Below, piece by piece: positions 14,823-21,342 of a DNA stretch of 25,929 bases. Source of the DNA: OLB19 sp964624165 (GTDB taxonomy: Bacteria; Patescibacteriota; Minisyncoccia; Phycocordibacterales; UBA918). Each line of letters starts with the position of its first letter. The stretch's first letter is position 1. Both the position numbers and the translations under genes were made by a program. The stretch covers positions 1 through 25,929 of the forward strand of contig CAZUWG010000007.1 in assembly GCA_964624165.1 (NCBI GenBank), in the 5' to 3' direction. The notes beneath the pieces were generated by a model. That model searched no databases, was not told the origin of the DNA, and saw nothing but the letters and a program-made list of their open reading frames with translations.

Positions 14823-15457
14823 TGAAAAGTTTCCTCCTCCTCTTTTTAGCAATCAGCATACTTTTTGCTATTTACTACTTTTCCTTTCGTGACAAAGTGA
14901 CTTCAGTCAGTCCCGGTTCTATAGCACAAAATGTCGCTACTACGACATCCGTCATGCCAACGATAACCGCAGACTGGATCGAGCAAAATAAAGGTAATAC
15001 TGCGGCCCTCCCGCCAGGGAGGGTAGAGTCACACGATACTCACAATACATACATCAATGAATCTTGGGGCTTTACGTTCAATTTTCCAAAAGACTGGGAA
15101 TTGACCGAGCCGGCGTTTGGGAGTGGGCATTCGTTATTTGCTGTAGGAATAAACCCAGTACCACCGGATGTACCGCACGCAATTTCAATAGAAATTACTC
15201 CTAGAAGTTGGTTTGACAGAGTCCTGCACCAGATCAGAAACGACAGTAATTATAAAATCAGCAAAAGTACCTTTTCAAATAAAGAGTCAATAAAAGTTGA
15301 GGGGTATATTTATGAATCAGTACCAGAGTTGCACCACCTTGTTTTAAGGTACAATCTGTACTGGGTTTCTGTTGGGGTTGTATCTGGAGACAAAAATAAC
15401 CCCTTCTACTCTAAACAGTGGGGTATGGTACGTGATTCATTCCAATTCCTAGAATAA
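14822..15457 (+). CDS. membrane-anchored exported protein, tandem copy 2
   Basis: 211 aa, same plan as copy 1: anchor at about residues 3-20, linker rich in Ser/Thr/Val, then an outside domain. From residue about 103 (after EPAFGSG) it no longer matches copy 1 except for scattered positions and the shared end VRDSFQFLE. The ATG overlaps the stop of copy 1, so translation is coupled. A front half frozen in identity next to a changed back half points to recent duplication with later change, or to gene conversion limited to the front. Function unknown; possibly binds a partner outside the cell through the variable half. Confidence 0.8.
   Translation: MKSFLLLFLAISILFAIYYFSFRDKVTSVSPGSIAQNVATTTSVMPTITADWIEQNKGNTAALPPGRVESHDTHNTYINESWGFTFNFPKDWELTEPAFGSGHSLFAVGINPVPPDVPHAISIEITPRSWFDRVLHQIRNDSNYKISKSTFSNKESIKVEGYIYESVPELHHLVLRYNLYWVSVGVVSGDKNNPFYSKQWGMVRDSFQFLE
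14830..15126 (+). repeat. direct repeat unit B, 297 bp
   Basis: Second copy of the repeat at 14192-14488, with no differences seen. Confidence 0.95.
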
Positions 15458-15483
15458 TGAAAAGCCTTCTTTTGCTTTTGTAG
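15457..15483 (+). pseudogene. remnant start of a third tandem copy
   Basis: The end of copy 2 repeats the junction seen between copies 1 and 2 (CAATTCCTAGAATAATGAAAAG). Here the new ATG opens only MKSLLLLL before TAG, one base ahead of the convergent gene's stop codon. It looks like the beginning of a lost third unit. Confidence 0.5.
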
Positions 15484-16056
15484 TTAATTTTCAAGCCAAG
15501 TATGGTACGTATCAATAATGAGTTGCGCTGCTTGGTCGGGGTTATAAAGAGCTGTATCCACCACCAGATCGTAGTGACTGGTGTCATAAGGATTAATCTG
15601 ATAGAGTTTTTCGTAACGAAGTACTTCACTGGCCAGTCGGTCTGCGAGCAGGGCAGTATAAGCATCTGCGCTATCGGGAATATGTTCAATCGCTCTGCGC
15701 TTTTCGTCCATGCCTTGAATAATGCGCTCCGCGGCAATATGAAGTTCGAGATCAAGATATACCTTAAATGACTGTGGTATCCAATGCCACGCCATGCGTG
15801 AATCGATCACTAACTCACTCCCAGTCACACCAATTTCGCGAAGCCGTTGGTCAACCGCAATGTCGATATTGCGTTCTTGTTCTGCAATTGTATTAATTTC
15901 ATTAATATTTACCCCTCTTTCCATTGCAATTTCGCGAAAGAGATCGCCTGATGAAAAACGCTCATACTGAAGAAGGGTTGCCACATTTCTAGCGGTAGTA
16001 GATTTACCACTGCCTGGCTTGCCTGCGATAGTGATTAAAGTTTTTTTAGTAGACAT
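15484..16056 (-). CDS. cytidylate kinase-like NMP kinase
   Basis: 190 aa P-loop kinase. Walker A is GKPGSGKST (residues 12-20). GDLFREIAMERGVNINE and the D.R..E......VIDSRMAWHWIP block are typical of the archaeal-type (short) CMP kinase group, which phosphorylates CMP/dCMP. The substrate is inferred from family, not proven; an (AAA_33-like) general nucleotide kinase is the alternative. The gene is divergent from adk with 56 bp between the two starts and convergent with the tandem anchored genes. No SD; the -10 box ends 6 nt before the ATG. Confidence 0.75.
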   Translation of the reverse strand: MSTKKTLITIAGKPGSGKSTTARNVATLLQYERFSSGDLFREIAMERGVNINEINTIAEQERNIDIAVDQRLREIGVTGSELVIDSRMAWHWIPQSFKVYLDLELHIAAERIIQGMDEKRRAIEHIPDSADAYTALLADRLASEVLRYEKLYQINPYDTSHYDLVVDTALYNPDQAAQLIIDTYHTWLEN

Positions 16057-16062
16057 GGGAGA

Positions 16063-16104
16063 ATCATAGCATTTCTTGCTATTTTATCGAAGTACTCGTA
16101 CACT
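16063..16104. promoter_or_regulatory. divergent promoters of the cmk-like gene and adk
   Basis: Minus strand: extended -10 TGCTATGAT with TATGAT at 16068-16063, 6 nt before the ATG. Plus strand: TTGCTA (16076-16081), 17-nt spacer, TACACT (16099-16104), 8 nt before the adk ATG. Both would give leaderless or near-leaderless mRNAs, and the two promoters lie almost back to back. Confidence 0.6.
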
Positions 16105-16112
16105 AAGGCGGT

Positions 16113-16712
16113 ATGCAACCGAAAACCATTATTTTTATAGGTCCGCAAGGGAGCGGGAAAGGAACTCAAATTCAAAAGCTTGACGCGCGCTTAAAAGAAA
16201 TGGATCCGACCAGACGGGTGGTCGATATTCAGACTGGCCGCCGCTTTAGGGCTCTGGCTGCCAAGGGAGAAGGGTACACAGAACAGCATGTCGCCGCTAC
16301 ACTTGATGATGGAGTGTTACAGCCCCTCTTTCTTTCGGTCAATCTTTGGGCTGATGCAATGCGTGAACATGTTGATAATAAATGCCATGTGTTGATTGAC
16401 GGCTTTCCTCGGACGGTGGACGAAGCGCGGGTGCTTGAGAGCGCTTTAGCATTTTATGAACGATTGCCGGTAGAAATTGTAAACCTCGATACGCCAGAAG
16501 CTGTGGTACGTGATCGCATGGAAAGTCGCGGACGAGCTGATGACACCAAGGAGAGTATTGAAGCTCGCTTGCGCTGGTATCGCGAAGAAGTGTTGCCAGT
16601 TATTGCCTACTACCGCGAGCGCGAAGGTACCACAGTGTACGACATTGACGGCACGAACGATATAGACGGTGTTTTTCATGAGATTGAGTCTGTCTTATCG
16701 CTCAATGAATAA
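16113..16712 (+). CDS. adk: adenylate kinase (nucleoside monophosphate kinase)
   Basis: 199 aa. Walker A GPQGSGKGT (residues 10-18), the AMP-site Thr/Gly/Arg region (DIQTGRRFRALAAKGEGYTE), and LIDGFPRTVDEA with the Asp-Gly-Phe-Pro-Arg motif identify an adenylate kinase. The LID is of the short type without zinc Cys (ESRGRADDTKESIEARLRWYREE). It interconverts ATP+AMP and 2 ADP. The position just before map matches the usual spc-operon order secY-adk-map, though here separated from secY. map starts 2 nt after its stop. SD-like AAGG at 16105-16108 is probably too close to the transcription start to act. Confidence 0.9.
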   Translation: MQPKTIIFIGPQGSGKGTQIQKLDARLKEMDPTRRVVDIQTGRRFRALAAKGEGYTEQHVAATLDDGVLQPLFLSVNLWADAMREHVDNKCHVLIDGFPRTVDEARVLESALAFYERLPVEIVNLDTPEAVVRDRMESRGRADDTKESIEARLRWYREEVLPVIAYYREREGTTVYDIDGTNDIDGVFHEIESVLSLNE

Positions 16713-16714
16713 CC

Positions 16715-17491
16715 ATGAGTATTGCAATCAAAAACGAAGCTGATATTAAAATATTGCGCGAAGGCGGCAAGCTTTTGGCGCGCGTCCTCAATCAGCTTGA
16801 GCAAGCGGTCAAGGTCGGCGCTACGACGCTGGATATTGACGATCTTGCCATGAAGCTCCTAGAAGAAAATAATCTCGAGCCGGTTATTTTGGGCTATCAT
16901 CCCGCTGGCTATCCACGACCCAACCCATCAGCAGTGCATGTGTCGATCAATGACATGGTGGTACATGGGATTCCAAATGAAGACCCGATTACTTTTGTGG
17001 AGGGTGATGTGGTGAGTATTGATCAAGTAATTGGTTATAAGGGGTATGTGCTTGATTCAGCGCGCACCGTCGGTGTTGGAAAGCTTGCGCCGCAAGATAT
17101 GGAACTCCTTTCCGTCACGAAAGCGGCTCTGAAAGCAGGAGTGGCGGCTGCCAAGCCAGGGAATACGATTGAAGATATTGGCCGAGCCGTATCGGCCGCT
17201 GTACCTGAGGGATTTTCGGTGGTGCGAGCTTTTTGCGGACATGGGGTGGGATATGCACTCCATGAGGAACCACAAATCCCCAACTATCCTACCGGCGACA
17301 AGCGCTCTTTGCGCCTTGAATCGGGCATGGTGCTGGCGATTGAACCGATTATTGTCATCGGCGAAGAGTATGAAGTCTTTGTGGATAAAGATGGCTATAG
17401 CGCACTCACTGTTTCAGGAGAAAATGCAGCACATATGGAGCACACAGTTCTCGTGACTGAGCGCGGTCCAGAAATATTGACGATCGTGTAG
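16715..17491 (+). CDS. map: methionine aminopeptidase, type I
   Basis: 258 aa; removes the initiator Met from nascent proteins. Metal-site residues are all visible: Asp in VVSIDQVIG, Asp in YVLDSARTVG, His in CGHGVGYALHEEPQIPNY, Glu in LAIEPII and Glu in AHMEHTVLVT; the substrate His is in VVHGIPNE. There is no N-terminal zinc extension. The gene directly follows adk (2 nt), no SD. A weak inverted repeat (GAAAGTA/TACTTTC, 17494-17517) follows but lacks a T-run. Confidence 0.97.
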   Translation: MSIAIKNEADIKILREGGKLLARVLNQLEQAVKVGATTLDIDDLAMKLLEENNLEPVILGYHPAGYPRPNPSAVHVSINDMVVHGIPNEDPITFVEGDVVSIDQVIGYKGYVLDSARTVGVGKLAPQDMELLSVTKAALKAGVAAAKPGNTIEDIGRAVSAAVPEGFSVVRAFCGHGVGYALHEEPQIPNYPTGDKRSLRLESGMVLAIEPIIVIGEEYEVFVDKDGYSALTVSGENAAHMEHTVLVTERGPEILTIV

Positions 17492-17591
17492 AGAAAGTAG
17501 CTCGAGCGTTACTTTCGTGACTAAAGGTGCACGTTTAGGACGTTTGCTACCTAGGGCCGTGCTGGCCGCTTTTCTTTTCCTCAAAATACGC

Positions 17592-17597
17592 TATACT
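17592..17597 (+). promoter_or_regulatory. -10 box upstream of ndk
   Basis: TATACT at 17592-17597, expected start near 17604 and a leader of about 28 nt. The -35 is not clear. Confidence 0.45.
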
Positions 17598-17631
17598 ACG
17601 GCCGTATTTACTACTTTTAAAACTGTTGATT

Positions 17632-18222
17632 ATGCAAAAACACCCACACCAAGAACGCTCGCTTGTGCTTCTAAAGACCGATGCCGTACAGCGCAGTCTC
17701 GTCGGAGAAATCATCAAGCGTTTTGAGCAAAAAGGGCTTAAAATCGCTGCCATGAAAATGGTATTGCCCACAGAAGCGCAGCTTCAGGCGCACTACAATA
17801 AAGATGACGCGTGGTTTTTGCGTAAGGGTGAAGGTGTGGTGAAGGATCTTGAAGCTCAAGGTCGCGAGATCACTAAAGAGCCGATCGAATACGGGCGCGA
17901 TATCATTCGAACGATTGTGCACTATATGACCGAAGCACCAGTGGTGGCTCTGGTTATGGAAGGCAATAGCGCTGTTTCAGTAGTGACGCGCACCGTGGGG
18001 ACGACAGAGCCAGCTACTGCCGACGTCGGTACCATTCGCGGTGACTATACACTCGATTCATTTTCACATGCAGCGTATGAAGACCGCGCGGTGAAAAATC
18101 TAATCCATCAGTCTGAGTCGGTTGAAGAAGCCGAGCGAGAGATCGCACTCTGGTTTGCAGCAGAGGAAGTGCATGAGTACACGACAGCACAGGAGCGTAT
18201 CATGTACGAAAAAGCGGTGTAG
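17632..18222 (+). CDS. ndk: nucleoside diphosphate kinase with insertion
   Basis: 196 aa from ATG 17632 (a TTG two codons earlier is disfavoured). NDKs are usually about 140 aa. The core is normal: RSLVLLKTDAVQRSLVGEII, RFEQKGLKIAAMKM, then MTEAPVVALVMEG, GTIRGDYTLDSF and the active-site His159 in NLIHQSES. Between strands 2 and 3, around residues 57-95, an insertion of about 40 residues (DDAWFLRKGEGVVKDLEAQG and on) replaces the short helix hairpin. The enzyme balances NTP pools through a phospho-His. The insertion is a lineage feature I recall from Patescibacteria, but that is from memory. Confidence 0.93.
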   Translation: MQKHPHQERSLVLLKTDAVQRSLVGEIIKRFEQKGLKIAAMKMVLPTEAQLQAHYNKDDAWFLRKGEGVVKDLEAQGREITKEPIEYGRDIIRTIVHYMTEAPVVALVMEGNSAVSVVTRTVGTTEPATADVGTIRGDYTLDSFSHAAYEDRAVKNLIHQSESVEEAEREIALWFAAEEVHEYTTAQERIMYEKAV

Positions 18223-18232
18223 GGGAGGAATA

Positions 18233-18273
18233 TAGTAAAAGCGGCGGGAGCTTTGCTCCCGCCGCTTTTACTA
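18233..18273 (+). terminator. bidirectional terminator after ndk
   Basis: Perfect 19-bp stem (18233-18251 with 18255-18273), loop TTT, core GCGGCGGGAGC with TAGTAAAA and TTTTACTA ends. The -35 candidate of the following promoter lies within its right half. Confidence 0.9.
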
Positions 18274-18282
18274 TGCTACACT
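18253..18282 (+). promoter_or_regulatory. promoter of the structured RNA
   Basis: TTGCTC (18253-18258), 18-nt spacer, extended -10 TGC-TACACT with TACACT at 18277-18282. The predicted start, about 18289, coincides with the first base of the closing helix. Confidence 0.6.
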
Positions 18283-18288
18283 ATGTAT

Positions 18289-18464
18289 GGAATCACACAT
18301 ACGTATGTTCCTCGTAAGAGTATGTTCGGGGCTGCCTACAGATGTGTGGTGTGCCGAGAACCGTATGGATTTCGAATAGTCATCACAATACGGGTGCCCA
18401 CCTAGATTTTCTAGGAGCATGCGCATGGTGATTCCTCACAACGCCGCCTTCCGTAGGCGGTTTT
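18289..18464 (+). ncRNA. candidate structured ncRNA with 6S-like outline
   Basis: No plausible ORF lies here, yet the segment has its own promoter and terminator. The 5' end pairs with the 3' part over about 22 bp: 18289-18296 with 18428-18435, 18298-18300 with 18425-18427, and 18302-18312 with 18413-18423, including two or three G-U pairs. Inside are an unpaired 5' side (18313-18324), an apical hairpin (18325-18329 with 18354-18358, capped by ACA-GAUG-UGU), a CCGTAT/ATACGG hairpin (18361-18366 with 18388-18393) and a CCTAGA/TCTAGG hairpin (18401-18406 with 18410-18415) that competes with the closing helix. A long closing helix plus a large central bubble and a 3'-side hairpin resembles 6S RNA (ssrS), which binds RNA polymerase. 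I cannot verify the family; it may be new. Confidence 0.6.
18444..18464 (+). terminator. terminator of the structured RNA
   Basis: CCGCCT (18444-18449), loop TCCGT, AGGCGG (18455-18460), then TTTT. The -10 of the next gene begins only 5 nt later. Confidence 0.75.
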
Positions 18465-18480
18465 GTGTTAGAATGACAAC

Positions 18481-18858
18481 GTGTTACAGATTACTACGAT
18501 TTTTTTTCTTCTGTCTTTGGCGATGCTGGCCGGCACGCACTTTCTCGCATTGACGTTTTTTTTATACTGGAAACTGTGGTGGTTTGATGTCGTGATGCAC
18601 TTTTTTGGAGGTATTACTGTGGCGCTCGGGTTTTTTACCCTCAAAGACTTGGTGCGACAGATTCCTGACCGTTTTCTCTACGTAGTGCCGATAATGGCAG
18701 GCGCTCTCTTCGTGATCTTGGCCTGGGAAATTTTTGAATATCAATTTGGACTCTTCAAGAGCGATGGGTACGTAGTCGATACAGTGACGGACATTGTACT
18801 CGGGCTGGTGGGAGCGTTTCTAGGATTTTTATTAGGACATAAGTTACGAGAACTATAG
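18481..18858 (+). CDS. small four-helix membrane protein, DUF2238/YjdF-like
   Basis: 125 aa, GTG start. Four hydrophobic segments at about residues 4-27, 36-52, 66-84 and 99-120. Conserved polar residues are buried in them: WWFDVVMHFFGG (Asp, His), AWEIFEYQFG (Glu, Glu) and DTVTDIVLGLVGAFLG (Asp, Asp). This D-H / E-E / D-D pattern resembles the DUF2238 (YjdF) inner-membrane family, whose function is unknown; metal binding is conceivable. The GTG is 6 nt after an extended -10 (TGT-TAGAAT, -10 at 18469-18474), so the mRNA may be leaderless. It ends 1 nt before the beta-CASP gene. Confidence 0.7.
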   Translation: MLQITTIFFLLSLAMLAGTHFLALTFFLYWKLWWFDVVMHFFGGITVALGFFTLKDLVRQIPDRFLYVVPIMAGALFVILAWEIFEYQFGLFKSDGYVVDTVTDIVLGLVGAFLGFLLGHKLREL

Positions 18859-18859
18859 T

Positions 18860-20221
18860 ATGGAAAGTAAGGTAATTTTTTACAGTGGCGTGGGCAGTGT
18901 GACTGGAGCAAACTTTATGCTCGATACTGGACAGGCCAAATTTCTCATAGATTGTGGGCTTATCCAAGGCGATCGCTTTGCCGAAGAGGAAAATAGCGAA
19001 CCATTTCACTACGCACCCGCGACAGTCGATGCCCTTATTGTCACTCACGCTCACGCTGATCATATCGGACGCATTCCCAAGCTCGTACGCGATGGCTTTC
19101 AGGGTAAGATTTATTCTACTGTTGCCACGAAAGCGTTGGTGGCGATTATGTTGCGCGACGCGTATAAAGTGATGCTCTATGAAGAAGAGCGTTATGGGGT
19201 AAAGCGTCTTTATGAAGAGCAAGATATTGATGCCTCGCTCGCCTTATGGGAAGTGACTGGCTATCATGAGCCCATCGAGTTGCCAGATGGCGTACGGCTC
19301 GAGCTCTTTGATGCCGGGCATATTCTCGGGTCAGCAATGGCGCACTTTAGTCGCCGAGGAAAGAAAATTGTCTTTACCGGTGATGTGGGAAATGTGCCAC
19401 AGCCGCTCCTCAACCCTCCAGAACTACCGCGTGATTATGATTATCTCGTAATGGAAAGTGTGTATGGAGATCGTTCGCATGAGCAGGTGGATGAGCGTAG
19501 TATGCTGCTTCGAGCATATGTTGAGGAAGCTCGCGCTAAAGGCGGCACACTCATCATTCCCGCTTTTTCACTCGAACGAACCCAGGGGATTTTACTTGAG
19601 CTCAACGACATGGTTGAAAAGCATGGTCTGGCACCGATTCCAGTGTTTCTCGATTCGCCACTGGCGATTAAAGTGACAGAAGTGTATCGTCGCTTTACTT
19701 CGTATCTTAAAGATGATATTGAAAAGCAGATTAAAGCCGGCGATGATATCTTTGCGTTTGAAGGATTGTCGTTTACTCGTTCGGTCCAAGATTCGCGCGA
19801 TATAAAAAAAGAAAGCGGCGCAAAGATTATCATCGCCGGCAGTGGCATGAGTCATGGGGGTCGTATTATGGATCACGAACAAACTTTTCTTGAAGATCCA
19901 CGCACCATTTTGCTTTTGGTGGGGTATCAGGCTGTTGGGAGTCTTGGACGTAGGCTTCAAGATGGCGTGAGTAAAGTGAAGATTTATGATAAAGAAGTGC
20001 AAGTACGGGCAAAGGTGGCTCAAATACGCGGCTTTTCGGGGCATGCTGATCGAGAGCAGCTCATCGAGCTGGTGGCACATGGTGGTGATAAAGCAAAAAA
20101 AATCTTTGTCTGTATGGGGGAAGAGAAGTCATCGCTACATCTAGTGCAGCGGCTTCGCGAGTATCTTAATGCGCCGGCGGTAATGCCGCAGCCAGGCGAG
20201 GAGGTGGTGATTGATTTTTAG
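18860..20221 (+). CDS. beta-CASP metallo-beta-lactamase-fold RNA/DNA hydrolase
   Basis: 453 aa. The MBL core has VTHAHADHIGRIPKL with His63, His65, Asp67 and His68, AGHILGSAM for the next metal His, and FTGDVGN for the bridging Asp. The beta-CASP segment shows YGDRSHE, IIPAFSLERTQGILLEL, SGMSHGGRI and the late His motif FSGHADREQLIE. The layout matches the CPSF73/Ysh1-like bacterial group, not RNase J (no long C-terminal domain). Expected activity is endonucleolytic cleavage of RNA; the exact substrate is unknown. The ATG follows the membrane gene by 1 nt and the SET gene starts 1 nt after the stop, so the three form one unit. Confidence 0.9.
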   Translation: MESKVIFYSGVGSVTGANFMLDTGQAKFLIDCGLIQGDRFAEEENSEPFHYAPATVDALIVTHAHADHIGRIPKLVRDGFQGKIYSTVATKALVAIMLRDAYKVMLYEEERYGVKRLYEEQDIDASLALWEVTGYHEPIELPDGVRLELFDAGHILGSAMAHFSRRGKKIVFTGDVGNVPQPLLNPPELPRDYDYLVMESVYGDRSHEQVDERSMLLRAYVEEARAKGGTLIIPAFSLERTQGILLELNDMVEKHGLAPIPVFLDSPLAIKVTEVYRRFTSYLKDDIEKQIKAGDDIFAFEGLSFTRSVQDSRDIKKESGAKIIIAGSGMSHGGRIMDHEQTFLEDPRTILLLVGYQAVGSLGRRLQDGVSKVKIYDKEVQVRAKVAQIRGFSGHADREQLIELVAHGGDKAKKIFVCMGEEKSSLHLVQRLREYLNAPAVMPQPGEEVVIDF

Positions 20222-20222
20222 T

Positions 20223-20618
20223 ATGCAAGGTGTAAAAGTAAAAAGAAGTCAGGCTGGACTCGGATTATTTGCCGAGCAGGTTTTTAAAAAAGGGCAGCGG
20301 ATTATTGAATACACCGGCGAACGAATCACCGCCGATGAGGCCAATCGTCGTGGCGGACGGTACTTATTTGAGCTCAATGACAAGTGGACTCTTGATGGTA
20401 AAAGTCGAGAGCATACGGCGCGATATATCAATCATTCTTGCGCTCCGAGCGCCTATGCGGAGCTAAATAGAGCCGAGACACGCGTTTTTATCATTGCCAA
20501 ACGAAATATTGTGCCGGGAGAGGAGATTACCTATGACTACGGTAAGGAGTATTTTGATCAGTACATTAGAGAACACTGTCGATGCATAAAGTGTACAAAA
20601 AAGCCAAAGGAGGGGTAG
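20223..20618 (+). CDS. SET-domain protein lysine methyltransferase
   Basis: 131 aa from ATG 20223; the TTG upstream lies in the previous gene. SET motifs in order: AGLGLFA (SAM loop), YTGERI, the central YLFELNDKWTLDG, YINHSCAPSAYAEL (the NHSC..N-type SAM and lysine pocket, with Ala/Tyr in place of the usual Asn), GEEITYDYG (catalytic Tyr), and a post-SET CRCIKC zinc-type Cys cluster at the end. It would transfer methyl groups from SAM to protein lysine. Its target is unknown; ribosomal proteins are one option. The stop codon lies in the arm of the following terminator. Confidence 0.9.
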   Translation: MQGVKVKRSQAGLGLFAEQVFKKGQRIIEYTGERITADEANRRGGRYLFELNDKWTLDGKSREHTARYINHSCAPSAYAELNRAETRVFIIAKRNIVPGEEITYDYGKEYFDQYIREHCRCIKCTKKPKEG

Positions 20619-20656
20619 CAAAAAGGCCGGAGCGAAGCTCCGGCCTTTTTGCTACC
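20614..20656. terminator. bidirectional terminator between the SET gene and rplT
   Basis: Perfect 20-bp stem (20614-20633 with 20637-20656), loop GAA, GC core GGCCGGAGC, AAAAA and TTTTT in the arms. It serves both convergent units. Confidence 0.92.
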
Positions 20657-20664
20657 TATAGGTA

Positions 20665-21009
20665 TTATTTCACCAACTTCACAACTGCTTCAAATGCCTC
20701 CGGGCGATCTTTAGCGAGGGTCGCAAGTGTCTTGCGGTTGAGTGAGATATCTTTGTCTGACAACGCTTTTACAAAGCGACTGTACTTAAGCTCAAACGGA
20801 CGAAGAGCCGCATTGATACGAGTGATCCACAAGCGACGAAAATCATTTTTCTTATCTTTGCGGTGTGCAAAAGCATGATTTTGTGCGTGAAAGATTGCTT
20901 CGCGGGCTGCGCGCTTTTTCTTTGAGCGCTGAATGCGGTAACCCTTTACCTGTGAGAGAATGTTGCGACGGCGCTTGTTGGCCATCAAACCTCCTTTTAC
21001 ACGTGCCAT
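20665..21009 (-). CDS. rplT: 50S ribosomal protein L20
   Basis: L20 (114 aa) is essential for early 50S assembly and in E. coli represses its own operon. It starts MARVKGGLMANKRRRNIL; RAAREAIFHAQNHAFAHRKDKKNDFRRLWITRINAA (in pieces) and LDKDISLNRKTL-type SDKDISLNRKTLATLAKD are characteristic. The start has T at -1 and no SD. Note that AAAGGAGG inside codons 5-7 encodes KGG and is not an SD. It is last in the infC-rpmI-rplT order. Confidence 0.97.
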   Translation of the reverse strand: MARVKGGLMANKRRRNILSQVKGYRIQRSKKKRAAREAIFHAQNHAFAHRKDKKNDFRRLWITRINAALRPFELKYSRFVKALSDKDISLNRKTLATLAKDRPEAFEAVVKLVK

Positions 21010-21079
21010 AGTAGTATCGTATTAGTTTCTTTAATAATAATCGCATGCTGGATGCATACTGGTCCTTGATGTGTCTTCT

Positions 21080-21271
21080 TTAAGCTCCAGATTTTGGAAG
21101 AAAACGACGGGTAATACGCTTAGAAAGGGTAAGCAGTTGTGTGCGCTTGCGACGCAAACGCTGCTGTCCGCTTTGTCGTGCGTTGAAGTGGTTTTGCCCC
21201 TGCTTACGCGCGACAAGCTTTCCATTCTTGGTTACCTTGATTCGCTTTGTGAATGATTTGTTTGTTTTCAT
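21080..21271 (-). CDS. rpmI: 50S ribosomal protein L35
   Basis: L35 (63 aa): KTNKSFTKRIKVTKNGKLVARK, then HFN and a basic C-terminal half (KRITRRFLPKSG). The K.NKS..KR.K.T..GK pattern is diagnostic. Between infC and rplT with 70-nt gaps on both sides, wider than gaps in the S10/spc cluster. It may have its own promoter at 21311-21340. Confidence 0.95.
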   Translation of the reverse strand: MKTNKSFTKRIKVTKNGKLVARKQGQNHFNARQSGQQRLRRKRTQLLTLSKRITRRFLPKSGA

Positions 21272-21310
21272 AACTCTTGCTTGCGCGCCAATAGCGCATT
21301 AAACGGCAGA

Positions 21311-21340
21311 ACTATAGCGCATTTTGAGAAAAAAGTCCAA
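21311..21340 (-). promoter_or_regulatory. possible internal promoter for rpmI-rplT
   Basis: Minus strand: TTGGAC (21340-21335), 18-nt spacer, TATAGT (21316-21311). Expected start near 21304, leader about 33 nt with a GCGC/GCGC hairpin. Confidence 0.5.
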
Positions 21341-21342
21341 TC

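Noticed and set aside
18274..18480. tRNA, SRP RNA or tmRNA in the ndk-18481 gap
   Set aside because: No cloverleaf, no SRP GGAA-type loop context and no tmRNA ends; only the helix and hairpins described for the structured RNA are supported.
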